A program made the position numbers and the translations under genes. The notes beneath the pieces are model-generated. The model did no database searches. It saw only the letters and a program-made list of their open reading frames with translations, and was not told the DNA's origin. From Sphaerosporella brunnea (lineage: Eukaryota; Ascomycota; Pezizomycetes; Pezizales; Pyronemataceae), in the NCBI GenBank assembly GCA_008704415.1, contig VXIS01000012.1:248001-312000 (forward strand): a stretch of DNA of 64,000 bases, read 5' to 3'. This document shows, in pieces, positions 25,201 through 35,977 of this stretch (positions are counted from its first letter, which is position 1; every line of letters starts with the position of its first letter).

Positions 25201-26995
25201 CCCGCCGGTCTGTGTCCACGCATTTTGCCTTGGCAAAGTCGCACGATGACGATTTGTCGGGTTGCCGATTTGCACCTAGGGCGGGGCTTAACTTTTTTTT
25301 GCGGTGTTTGTTGATTGGAGAGTCTTGTCGCGAGCATTTGCGATATTCACCGGAACGTAGATATAGCGGTCATCAAAGCCGAGTCCGTTCACAAACACGT
25401 AGTTAGTTGCCGCTTTTCATTACCCGTCCACCCGGCGCACAAGGAGTTCGGATGCAGACAATAACGTGCGGATGTCTGGCTTTGGGGAGTTGCGGGAACG
25501 ACGCAACTAGCGGTGATGGTCGTGGGCTGCGAGGACAAGAGCGTTGGTGTGGCTGGCGACATTGCAGTGAAAACGATAAAATAGCGATTGCTCGATGCAT
25601 TCATTGCTTGTGCTGCTATGGCCCCCGCAAGCCGTGGTACCGTATGAAGTGAGGTTGCGAGATGAAGCGCGGTACTGTTTTGCATTCCGGCAGCGTTAGA
25701 TGTGCTCATCATGATTGATCACAACCATTTTCATACTCTTGGCTCTGTACGGATAGGTTAGAAACCAGCATTTTCCCGGTTGGTCTATCACCATCACAAT
25801 CAGGCAGTCTAGACCTCAACTTACTTTTGCCCAGTTCTTGCCTTCCAGGTCTCTCCCGTAACCTAGCCAACAGCATTGTAGCCGATAATTAAGCATGCAA
25901 CCCCGTCAGGGAACGCGCGGTGTACATGTCAAAACCCCACCACCACCACCACCGCAACATTCGGCCTCCTCACGACGAGGAACTCGACAATCTGCGCAAA
26001 CAGCGGTTAACTCAGCCTTCGTCTTTGCCAGCCGTGACACAGAGCTGTCTAGCTGCTCACGTACGATATCTCCAGCGGTCGGTCGATCCATGGGGAGACC
26101 ACGACGCTGTCATCGAGTGAGATTCTATGACCACCAGGCCTCCCCCCCAACAGCACTAGAAACTACCTAGTATCCCTAAGGCAGAACTAGAAGCACTACG
26201 TTTCAAGAATTGGAATGTATATCACAGTGTGCACGACGTGACAGTTTGGACAGCAGCAGCAGCGCGCGAGGAATGTGGCGGGCAACCGGAATTTTAATTA
26301 ATCATAACCAACCATTACTTAGGGCGCTTAAAGCCGCGCGCACGTGCGGTGGCAAAAATAAAAAACTTCCCACTGCGCGCCTGTGGCGGTAGAAAATTCC
26401 AGCGGGGGCTATGCAGGTCGGTTTCATTCTTCGAGTGATGGTCTGTGATAGAGTCACAAGTACTTGTTGCGCGGATTTTTGTCTTTCCCATAGTTTCCAG
26501 CCAATGGCTAGATAGTAGTAATAACGATTCTACCATCCCAAGCTTCTCCGCCTATGGAGAATGTCCAGCTTCAAAACATCACAAAAAAAAAAAAAAAAAC
26601 GGGATGTCGAGCCCACTTTGTCAAATTCCCTTTATCATTTCCGAAAAATTAGCCTTTAGCATTAATGCATAGACCGGCGGGAGGATCACGACTCACCCAT
26701 CCGTCCTATCAGTCAAAAAAAAAACGACGCATCCAAGCAGCAACAAGAGTCAGATCCTCCAAAAACAAAAAAAAATGCAATAGTCGAGACGTCGCTATAC
26801 CGGCCGCACATCCATCATCAAACATCAGAAAATCGCGCTTAACATGACGAAAAGGAAATTCCTCCAAAAAGGGTATATCTCAATCTCAATGCCCCACGCC
26901 GCGCCTTTTCCACATTCTGTGCGATCAATGTGTCATTTTATTCCATCCAATGGATTGGATGGTCCTGTCCAATCGCTTCGGCCTCCTCAGTCTCG

Positions 26996-27466
26996 TCACT
27001 GCCCCCAGGAGGCTTCCTCATCGAGATCAAGAGATGAGATGGATGCAAAAGAGCTGCCGACAGTGCTGCTGATTCCTTGTCCAAACACCTCGGCCCAAAG
27101 CGCGTAATCCATGTCTCCGAACAACACATCCTGCTGGAGCTCCACGGGGGAGTCACTAAGCTCCTCGGGAAGCGAGGACATCAAAAAAGCGCTGTATGCG
27201 TTTTGCGAGGCCATTGAGGGAGATGCGGGGGGCGTTAGGAGGCCGCCGTGTTTTTCGACCGTTTGCGTGGATGCCGTGGTCATTGAAGCTTTTTGCAAAC
27301 GTAAGCCTTGGAAGGGGGCTTTTTGAGTTTTGCGAGGGGACTTACGCTGTGCGCTGTGGTTGAAGAAATGGTTGTACATGAAAAACACGCAGATGGTGAG
27401 GATGGCGAATAGCACTGCAATGAATAAGGTTGCTGATTCCTGCAGGTAGAAAACTGGGTGATTCAT
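26996..27466 (-). CDS. Small single-pass membrane protein, uncharacterised
   Basis: ATG at 27466. Intron 27345-27289 (57 bases, perfect GTAAGT donor, weak acceptor AAAAAG) is in frame, so the product is 137 aa spliced or 156 aa unspliced. Residues about 11-33 form one hydrophobic helix (ATLFIAVLFAILTICVFFMY) with no cleavage site, so a short lumenal N-terminus and a cytosolic C-terminus are likely. The C-terminal 90 residues are Ser/Thr/Asp/Glu-rich and end in DLDEEASWGQ. I recognise no domain. The clean start and coding bias support a real gene, but it stands alone in a gene-poor stretch. Confidence 0.55.
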   Translation of the reverse strand: MNHPVFYLQESATLFIAVLFAILTICVFFMYNHFFNHSAQRKSPRKTQKAPFQGLRLQKASMTTASTQTVEKHGGLLTPPASPSMASQNAYSAFLMSSLPEELSDSPVELQQDVLFGDMDYALWAEVFGQGISSTVGSSFASISSLDLDEEASWGQ

Positions 27467-29101
27467 TGCCGCCGACAGCGAATTGGCGCTTTGACGATGC
27501 TGCTGCTGAATGTATCGTGGCTCGGTTGCGAGAGCTATTATGTGGTGCCTGTGTTGTGAAAGAAAGAACAAAAAGACGGGTACAAGCTGGCGGGGTTGAG
27601 TGGGGAATAAAGAGTGGGAAAAGTGCCGAGCTGCGATATCGATGCTGTTCCTGGGGGCTGTGTGTCCCTGAGGAAATGAAAGGAATGAACAGACGTCAAC
27701 GTGACTTTTGGTGGTGACTCAAACTCAAGCCTGGATAAAAATCTATGACTGCCTGCGGTGTGCACAAGGCTGAGAATTTACTGGCTGGTTAGCTTGTCGC
27801 GCACCAAAGATGCCACTGAAATGCCCACCGACGTCGTTACGAAGAGAAAGCGAAAGAAGAAGCAGAAGAGGAAGAGGAAGAGTCTCGAGGTGTGGTTGTT
27901 TACCTGCTTATTTAGCGATCCAGTCATCGCTATGCAGGTGGAGTATCAGCGCTGCGCGCACAGGAAGAATTCGGAATGACATGGATTGCGCACCGCCGCC
28001 GCATGGTTGCCAGGCTGTGGGGTCTGCGACAGCGGGTTTTGCAGGGCACGCGTTGCAGAACCAGACCGGCCGTTCGAGTCGACGATGCGGCTTGTCGCCT
28101 GCTTGAGTTGCTTTCGGCGCCGAACGCTTCAAGCGGGGCTGCCGAGTCGGCTTGCCGATTCCGTTTCGGCAGTGGGGTCGGCAAATGCAGGGGTGGCACC
28201 CGAAGGCTTCATGAGGATCAAAGGACACATATCCGGAGTTTAATTTATATGTATACGCAGCCAACCACATCAAGCCCCAGTCTGTGAATCGTCGGTTTCG
28301 GCGATCAGATCCATGTCCCACAGACAAAGCTCCACACCCCTCCACAAGCTATCACTCGGCCTTTTCCGCCTGTTTGGACGGAAGACAAGGAGATCACGGC
28401 AATGGCACTTTCCAAGACCCTGAAGCTGCGATCTAAAGCCAGAAGCGTGTTTGTTCTCTGAAGGAGCCGTTAAATACTCACGCCTATATATCTTGAGCTT
28501 TCTAGCTACGGATTGACAATTCTTATAGCATGCTTGATATCCCCCCACCTCTGCCAGCGAATCTAGGACACATATCTCGGTGTAGATAGATTAGCGGGAG
28601 ACATAGAGCTGCCCAAGGGTTTGTAGGTTTTGTAAAAACGTGTGGGTCTCCTCGGAGAACTTGATGTTTTGCAATGCTATGAAATGCTGTGACGGTGATC
28701 TAGTGCTGCTGGCCAAATCTCTATCTCGTCATTTCTGCCTGTTTGAAACCACGGGTATTCCTGCGCGGGGTCACGGGCCTCAGATCCAGGAAACCAGATC
28801 CCTCGCGATCGATCATGCCGTACCAGGGGTTTAACACCACGGAACCGTCCCCCGCAAAACCCCCGGAAAGTCTTGCCGCAATCTCGGTACCTGCATTCAT
28901 GATTGCATCTCCAACGACGATGTTTATTCTTTTAAAGAATTACCCGACGGAAGACCCGAACATGCAGCCCAAACAGCTGCAGGGTAAGTTCTAGGGATTC
29001 TCAAGGTTCGTAAATAAAAGAAGTGCCGTATATCTCCCCGCCATGAGTCCGGCTCCGCCCTTCAGACCCATCTTAAAATCTGAAGGAACTCATCTCACAC
29101 C
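27467..29101. other. Intergenic region, nothing convincing
   Basis: A purine-rich stretch at 27839-27890 (AAGAGAAAGCGAAAGAAG and similar) is present. Several overlapping frames at 27900-28345 on both strands show no domain and are probably chance. Confidence 0.4.
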
Positions 29102-30393
29102 ATGCGTGCGTGCGTTCGCGGTTACCCTCTTGCAGCCGCCGCCGGTAGCGCAGCTCCTACGGCTCACTGCAATTCCGACAATCCCTTCCTTGGGCGTGTC
29201 CAGTTTGCCAACAGCGGCTATGCCAACCAGCTTGACCAGACCATCCAATCCTTCGACGCCTGAGGCGACAAGTTCAACGTGGCGCGCGCAAGGAGCCAGT
29301 ACCTTCCTCTGGGTCAGCGAGTTAGACGCGATCCCGGGGCCCAAGAGCTACCTGGACGAAGCCATCAAGGTCCAGCAAAAAACCCACAAGAAGCAAATCG
29401 TCCCTTTCATGATAGACAACCTTCCGGGCCGGGACTGTTCCGCAAAGGCCTCCTCGGGAGCACTGGATTTGGACAACGACGGCGAGGCAAGTACCGGCAG
29501 TTTGTCGATGAGATCTATGCCACCATCACAACAAAGCCATACAACCTCCTCGAGTACGCGGCGGTTGTGGAGCCAAACTCGCTCAGCAACAGTACCACGA
29601 ACACCAATGTCGCCAAATGCGCCACAGCTACGCCGGAGTATGCCCACGGCATTGGCTATGTCATCCAGAAGCTGGGCAGGATGGAGAACGTGGCGCTTTA
29701 CCAAGATGCGGCACATTCCAACTGGCTAGGCTGGCCAGCAAATCCCGAGCCCATGGCCAAGCTCATGAAGGATGTCGTCGCCATCGCAAACGGCAATCAA
29801 ACAAACCCCCAAAACCCGGCAAAGATCCGTGGTTACTCGACCAACGTCTCCAACTACAACGCATAAAACTCCACCACGCCCAATCCTATCTATGGCCCGG
29901 GCCCCGATAGTCCCAACTGAAATGAGTGGCGGTACACCAGGACGTTGGCGCCATATCTCCAGGCTCAAGGACTGCCGGTGCATTTCATTATCGACCAGGT
30001 ATTTGCAATCGAATGATATCTTGTGATGAAAAACTGACCGTGGGCCCAGGGGCGATCAGGACAGCAGGACATCAGAGCGTCGAGTAGCGACTGGTGCAAC
30101 ATCAATGTCCGTCCCTCTGTACACATCTCGTCGCCAGTGTTCTAGCGAACAGCAAACAGCATGCCGGCTTTGGAGTACGACCAACGACCAACACCGGCGA
30201 CTGCATTATCGACGCGCTTGTGTGGGTGAAGCCTGGAGGACAGTCTGACGGCACCACAAACCTGACATCTCCCCGATTCCACGAGAACTGCGTCAGCGCC
30301 GATGCGTTCACCCCTTCGCCGGAGGCGGGCTCATGGAACGAGGGTTGTGTGGAGATGCTTGTCAAGGCGCCGTTGGGGCCGGCTTGGGGGTAG
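29102..30393 (+). pseudogene. Glycoside hydrolase family 6 (cellobiohydrolase/endoglucanase) pseudogene
   Basis: Fragments in all three frames reproduce a GH6 enzyme in order: N-P-F-L-G-R-V-Q-F near the start, TFLWVSELDAIPG, the catalytic-region block N-L-P-G-R-D-C-S-A-K-A-S-S-G, EYAAVVEPNSLSN, ALYQDAAHSNWLGWPANPEP, IRGYSTNVSNYNA, GLPVHFIIDQGRSGQQD, GFGVRPTTNTGD and D-A-L-V-W-V-K-P-G-G. The acid in RDCSA matches the GH6 catalytic Asp. Breaks: in-frame TGA 29261-29263, TAA 29864-29866 and TGA 29918-29920, a frame change near 29290-29300 and a one-base loss near 29487. Two intron-like gaps (GTATTTG...CCCAG near 30000-30050 and GTCCGT...CAACAG near 30107-30159) are still recognisable. The first TGA and the third could come from CGA and TGG. 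No signal peptide or binding module is left. Function is lost. Confidence 0.9.
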
Positions 30394-31796
30394 GAGATAC
30401 TATGTATTGTCTAACCGGCCCCCGACAACCATCTATCGGCCACAATGCACTATATAGTCAGCTATTATGTCTTCTACGAAACTACTTCTTTTCTTACCAA
30501 ATAACAAAGGCCTCCACCCTCATAACAAGCGACAGGGCAAGCAACAACACCGCACCCGTCCTTCTGTCAGTAGGTTGAGGAAATTATAGGACTGGTGAAG
30601 GTATTTGGCATGTTGAATGAGATCTCGGGCGGAGAAACATGTGATGGTGATGGTGAGTGAGCCAGCCACAGCGAGTGATCCCGAAAACCTTGCACCGCCA
30701 CCATAAAACGAAAGAACTGATTTTGCTTTTTTTTTTAGGAAAGCCGGCTGTCGATTTCAAACTCTTTCTTGGCAGTGTTTCATGCAGAAACACGCCAACA
30801 CGCCACGTTCCGACAATGTGGTGTTTTGCATATCTAACCGCCGCCGCCGTCTGACAGTGTTTCAAGGAAAATATTTTTGCTTTATTTTCCGCAAAAGAAA
30901 AAGCAAGACACGCCCAATCCCCGATAAAAGAGGAACAAAAAAAAAAAAAAAAAAGAGACGGCTCCAAGAAAATAGAAGATGATCAAAATTCCAACCTTGT
31001 TTGATGAAGGTTAAAATGATAAAATGGAAGCTAGGTATTGAAATAATTGGGATTTTTTTTCAACACTGCTGAGGGTAGTATGAAGAGGTCTAAGTCTATT
31101 CTGGGTTCGACCCGGGGTTAGGTACATCAAGCGTCACTCAACCCGCACCCCTACACCATCCGTCACTCGACATATACCCCGCACCCTACAAACTGCCGAT
31201 AAGATCCATATTTTGACTCATATTTGAAAAGAAAAAATATTGTTTGATATTAAAAAGCGAAGCATCTGAAGCATTATCAGAAGCTAGCAGATGTGCTGCT
31301 GTCTTTCAAATAGCAATGCTAAATAGAGGGATTTTGCAACTCAAAAAACGACGTTTTTTTTCAGGGAGCTAAGCGTGTTGATTTTTGTTGACGGATAGTG
31401 TGCGTAAGCTGCATTGGAAGGTGGTTGCGCTACCGCGTTCGGCCGCTTGCGGCGATGACATATAGTGCAGGCACTTATACGCCTTGGTCGTTGCACGTCC
31501 ACGGTCGGTGGAGATGGGCGGAGATGGACGACCACAACCAAAGCCGTCGTCCCCGCGTCGGAAATCAGAGCTCGAGCAAAACAAGCATCAAGCACCCAAA
31601 GCAGGTGCGCCCTACAATCCAGTGCTTTCCGCTCTCACCGTTCCCGCCCTTGCGTGCTGGCTTTCAAAAATCGCCGCTACGGATTGTGAAAAGCTTGGAC
31701 CAGCGGAAACAAGCACGGCCCCGCTATAGCCAGCTGCCAATACCTTGAAGGTTACAATGTCTGCACAGAGAACTCAGACCTGAATCCTCTTTCGTC
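30394..31796. other. AT-rich intergenic region, no gene
   Basis: Contains poly-A/T tracts (30727-30738, 30938-30953, 31054-31061) and short interrupted frames. A GGTTCGACCCGG sequence at 31105 resembles a Pol III B box, but no A box or cloverleaf could be built. Confidence 0.45.
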
Positions 31797-33340
31797 ATGA
31801 CTTTCAGCAAATACGCACCAAATCCACAATGCCTGAGCCAGCTGCCCCGAAACTCGTATCCCACACCACAGCAGGAGGAACCAACAGCAATGAGCAGAGC
31901 GAGCAAAAGAACCCTACATCTACGACGAGCTGGCGCCATCAGCGGGGCTCGGAAGCGCAGGCGTCTCAACGATGGCGAATCTCTCGGCGAATCTCTCGGC
32001 GATCGCGGTTCTCTCGGCGGCAATTGTGAATCTCTCGGCGATGCCGAGCCTGAAGTACATCAAATCCCCGCAGCTGGAAGGGAAGCTTTAGAGGAAGAGC
32101 TTGGGGAGCAAGAATCTGCAAGATGAGAAAAATGATGAGGACAAGGAACAGGAACAGGAACAGGAGGAGGAAAGTGGAGGGGAACGAGAGAACGAGTATT
32201 TGGAAAATCTCATTGCAGATCTCTCCATACCGCCAGATCCTGAGGGCTCAGCGGAACCAGAATTTCCAACCGTGAGGGATCAGAACTGGCCTCGGGTAAG
32301 TGGTCGCCAGGCAAAAATTCAGCTGCTTAAATCAGGTATGTTTTCGAAAGCTGCTGGTGGCCCGATAAAGTGGTTAACCGCAGAACACAGGAATTGTGGA
32401 CATGAATAAATTGTTGGCCTCAAAACGAAGACAGCCCTCCGGCCACAGAAAAACTTGGCATCTACAAGTATTGGGGTTCATGCACATTCAGCTGATGCGC
32501 ATGGGACGAGCGGGGCAAACAGCCACCCGGAAAGAGTTGTCTTTTATAGTGGCGGCGTGTTATTCCAAAAAGGGTTGGGTAGCTCAACGAATACGCTCTC
32601 ATGAGTGTTTGTGGATCCGGCATCGCATAATTCGTTTAAGTAGGCAGGGCTTGCACGCAAAAACGCAGTGCTTGCTTGAGGACGAAGGTACCTTGATTGC
32701 TGTGGAGGAGTACATGACCGGGGCCGGTAAGCTTGCAACCCGAGCAGGTTTTACCGTGACAACCGCCGTCACAAACAGAAAATGCACATTATGAGAAGAG
32801 GGGAGAAGGTCGCCAAAGGGATGGAGCAGGTTCTCCGTGAGAGAGGACTATGGCTGGAAGGTACGTACTCCCCTGAGTCCACCCCGCTGAAGAGACCACC
32901 GCTGATTTTTTCCCCCCTCAGGACTCCGGCAACAGTGCTACATTCCAAACCCCACTCCCGGCCAAAATACCAAGAGGGTTAACAACCCCGTGTGTACTCA
33001 AGGCCTAGATGGTCGCACCTGTTGTGCAGCAGCGATTCTCTCTGCGCAGCCTGACTTTAAAGGTCAGCGCAGCCGGATTGAGGAGATTGTCGAGGATGCG
33101 GGACACCTAGTAATGTTTCCACTGCGAACTTAACTGGATCGAATATTACTGGGGCGCATGTAAGCACTATGCCCGGTATTTAACCCTTCCTCAGTAATGC
33201 AATAGTAGCTAACAGCCATCAGGTATTATGGAGGCGGTCCCTGAAGCTCTGGAGTCTGTGAAGCCACGGCTCATTTTCAAGTACTGGCGACGAACTCAGC
33301 GTATTATCCAGGCGCAGATGGGCAATAAATTGATTATTGG
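31797..33340 (+). mobile_element. Shredded DDE-superfamily transposase relic
   Basis: Coding fragments in shifting frames follow the order of a fungal DDE transposase. First is an acidic N-terminus (31797-32300) with a GAATCTCTCGGC minisatellite encoding ESLG units. Next is an all-alpha region (32396-32794: SKRRQPSGHRKTWHLQVLGF, then TRKELSFIVAACYSKKGWVA). The core follows at 32925-33170: KRVNNPVCTQGLDGRTCCAA, PDFKGQRSRIEEIVEDAGHL, then in another frame C-E-L-N-W-I-E-Y-Y-W-G, whose Glu is the expected third acidic residue. The C-terminal helix is at 33228-33320 (ALESVKPRLIFKYWRRTQRI). Intron-like signals lie near 32335-32384 and 32861-32921. A small deletion before the CELNW block shifts the frame. 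No terminal inverted repeats found. Not active. Confidence 0.75.
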
Positions 33341-33504
33341 GGTCACGGTCCACCTTGCCCCAGCGTTCGCTCTGAACTTTGGTCCCCACCACTTCGTACC
33401 CTTTGACCACCATCTACACCGTGTCCGCTGCTTACTTTCCGACGAAAATATCCGTGCGAAAACTAGGTCTATATCTGCCTGCACCATATAGAGAAGAAGC
33501 GACC

Positions 33505-33610
33505 AGGGCTGTTAGTAGCCGGCCCAAACAGCCAGGCCCGTGCCGGCTGGGCCGAAAGCCCCGGCTTTTTGACCGAGTGATTCCCCGTGACAGCCCAGTC
33601 GGCCCACAAT
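33505..33610. mobile_element. Possible hAT-type terminal fragment
   Basis: AGGGCTGTTAGTAGCCGGCC and AAACAGCCAGGCCCGTGCCG, then CTGGGCCGAAAGCCCCGGCT followed by TTTTTGACC, resemble the GC-rich, AGGGCTGTT-type termini of hAT elements. The same motif family occurs at 24158-24335. No matching opposite end or 8-bp target duplication is seen. Confidence 0.3.
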
Positions 33611-35031
33611 CTCTGAACGCATGGATGCAAATCCTGCACCACAGACCAAAATCTGCGAATAAACGAAAGAACGCTATGTCTGAGACCCGGTGTGCTGAGG
33701 TGCTCATGCGCACCGATTATCAGCGACCAGCTGGCAAAACTCAGCTAGTACTTTGCTGTGCTCCCTGGAGTTCTGTTTGCCGCCGCGGTTTTGGAACATA
33801 CTTGTATAGAAAACATTACATACGGCGTTGAGATAGCTCTCGTTGTTGGTGCAGCAGTAGCAGCAGTGACGCGCCGCCGCCGCCCCGTAGAAGCAAGCCC
33901 AGCCCGATCGCAATTTCCGTTCATTCCGAAACTTCCCCTGCCCCCCCTCCCCGTATGCGGAGTGTACGCAACCCGCAGCCAGCAGCTGTAGAAGCCAGCC
34001 ATGGGGGTGACGAAGACTGCTTCCAATTCGCTGCGATTGGGGGGGGGGGGGGAGAGAGGGGGGCCTGCTTCCGGCATGGGCTGCCTTAAGTTGAACAATT
34101 GACATTTCGGCTTTGATTAATGTCGGCGTATATACTCTTTCTACACACCTCGGTTGTTGTCGTAGTAGTACCCTTTCCCTGACTACGCCGAATCGATTCC
34201 AACAGGTCCGGGCCGCCGCTTTCATCAACCCCCAGATTGTCGACATTGTCCCGCCGGGGGGTAAATCACTGCTTGTCACTCGAGCCACATTCGAGTGTTG
34301 TAGATTTTTTTCGGGCCAGGAGGTCAGTCGCGACATTAGGAACACTCAAGACTGGCAAGGCCTGGGGATTTGTTTGTTTGGTTGGGTTGACATCTTCCAA
34401 GCTTATCATCGAGATTGGGTGTCTGCTGGGCATGAATGAGCTTTTTCCCTTTCCTCGCTCGGCACGCTTCCGGGGGGGGCGCGGATTTCGAAATCCATCT
34501 GCGCACTTGTATGGAAAAGGACAAAAAAAAAACATAAGGCCGCAGGAGTGGGGAGATCGAAGCACCGCTTAGGCCGACGCATGAACCGCAGGAAGGAAGG
34601 AAGTGTTTCCTAGTCCGGTTGGAAGGGCCGGGACCCCTTGGCTACCAACTTGAGGAATCGGAGCCGCAACCCGGACCTGTTGAAGGAATATGAGGAAGGC
34701 GAACGGCCCCTACTAAGCCTCAGGAAGTCGAGGAGGATGAGGAAAAACGGGAGCCGTATCAGTGTGAGTTTGGAGCCGGAGGCGGGGAGACGGCTATTGC
34801 AAAAGAGGAGGCAGGGTTGAGGAATCGTTTCTTGTTTACGTTGTTATGCTTGTATGAAAAAAGGCTCAGGGCAGGCTCAAAGAAAGCTCCATATATAACC
34901 CGTCGAACCTCCCCCCTAAAAAAATAAAATAATGTTTGGTATCAAAAAAAAAAAAACACAATCCGTCATTCTATGACCACTACAGGCAGGTTTCATACTC
35001 GTACATAGCTTCAAAATAACACAAAATCGCT
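33611..35031. other. Intergenic region, no gene
   Basis: Contains a G14 tract at 34039-34052 and CAGCAG-type short repeats. Frames at 34113-34572 lack domains. Confidence 0.4.
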
Positions 35032-35977
35032 CTATGCTGCCAGAGCGAGCACTGCCGCAACTCCCATCAAGGCTGAGCCCACCTTAGCAGTGAGGCCAGA
35101 GGCGGCGCCGGTAAACGAGGGGACAGGACCCGTTCCCGTACCCGAGGGGGCAGGCGTAGTCGAGTTAGCACCCATAGCCGTCTGCTTAAACTGTTCCATC
35201 TGACCAGGCTTAGGGTTGATGGCGAAGACCATTCCGAGCTCACAGTGGTTTGCCTGGGCGCAGAAATACCACGTAGGATCCAAGCTCTCGACCGCGACCT
35301 CGAAAGTTTCCTTTCCGGGGGTGTTTTCCGGGTTTGGACGGAAGCCGGACTTGACGCCTCCGGCCTTGAAGAGACAGGGAAGGTTCAGAGTCGACTGCGT
35401 AACCGTGTGGTTCTTTGCCAGGAAATCGAAAACAACCTTGTCCCCCACAGCCGCCATCACGAACTCGGGTGTGTAGACCAAACCCGCAGGACCGCCGACG
35501 ATGACTTTGTGGGTCGCTGCGGCCGCGGGAACGCTTGTTTGGGTAGCGGTTGCTGTGGCGGTAGGGTTCTCCGCGCTGAGAGTGAGGCCCACGCTGGTGG
35601 CAGCGGACTGGGTGGCGCAGTTGCAGTCGGCCGTGACAGTGACGGTGTGCACTATTGTTTGGGCCTCGCCTGCGGCAGGAACAGTATTATGTGCGACCGT
35701 AGTGGCGGCAGTGGCGGTGGTGTAGGCGGGAATGTTGGTGTTTGCCGCGGTCTCCGCCGGTAGTTTCGTTGCTTCGGTGCAAGAACTGGTGGTCGCAGCA
35801 ACTACAGATGGACTTCAGTATCACTCGACCGAACTGTCATCCTCGTGGTAACCTACCAGGTGTCTCAGTACCATAATCCATCCCTGCGCCGCCGTTTCCG
35901 CCGTTGTAGTCTTTCGTAGCCAAGGCCTGGGAGGCCAGAAGGAGTGCTGCCATGATTATGTTGCGTGTGGAGATCAT
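35032..35977 (-). CDS. GPI-anchored cupredoxin (extracellular serine/threonine-rich protein)
   Basis: Two exons (35977-35857, 35801-35032) sum to 891 bases, 296 aa. A signal peptide ends about residue 20 (ALLLASQALAT). A Thr/Ala-rich stalk follows (residues 40-135). The plastocyanin-like domain (about 138-240) has the type 1 copper ligands H172 (in NHTVTQS), C221 and H226 (in WYFCAQANHCELGM), and M231. The last 20 residues are hydrophobic (GLTAKVGSALMGVAAVLALAA), preceded by a small-residue site, so a GPI anchor is expected. Copper binding and a cell-wall role are inferred from these ligands. Such proteins are common in filamentous fungi and often stage-regulated. A TATATA box (36164-36169) lies about 190 bases upstream. 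Confidence 0.88.

Larger units (their letters stand above)
22879..26995. other. Gene-poor 4.1-kb stretch with homopolymers, GC-rich inverted motifs and a C-rich block
   Basis: No coding gene is supported on either strand. It holds a T34-G16 junction (22969-23018), a G-run cluster near 23726-23742, a cluster of GCCGGC-type inverted motifs at 24158-24335, and a C-rich block with G-quadruplex potential on the minus strand (25042-25200). Frames here are low-complexity or frequently interrupted. It looks like decayed repeat sequence. Confidence 0.5.

Noticed and set aside
24620..25219. Minus-strand 199-codon Gly/Arg-rich frame
   Set aside because: It is a translation of the C-rich minisatellite at 25042-25200 and has no supported gene structure.
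31105..31116. GGTTCGACCCGG, a Pol III B-box-like sequence
   Set aside because: No A box and no acceptor or anticodon stem could be folded upstream, so not called a tRNA or SINE.
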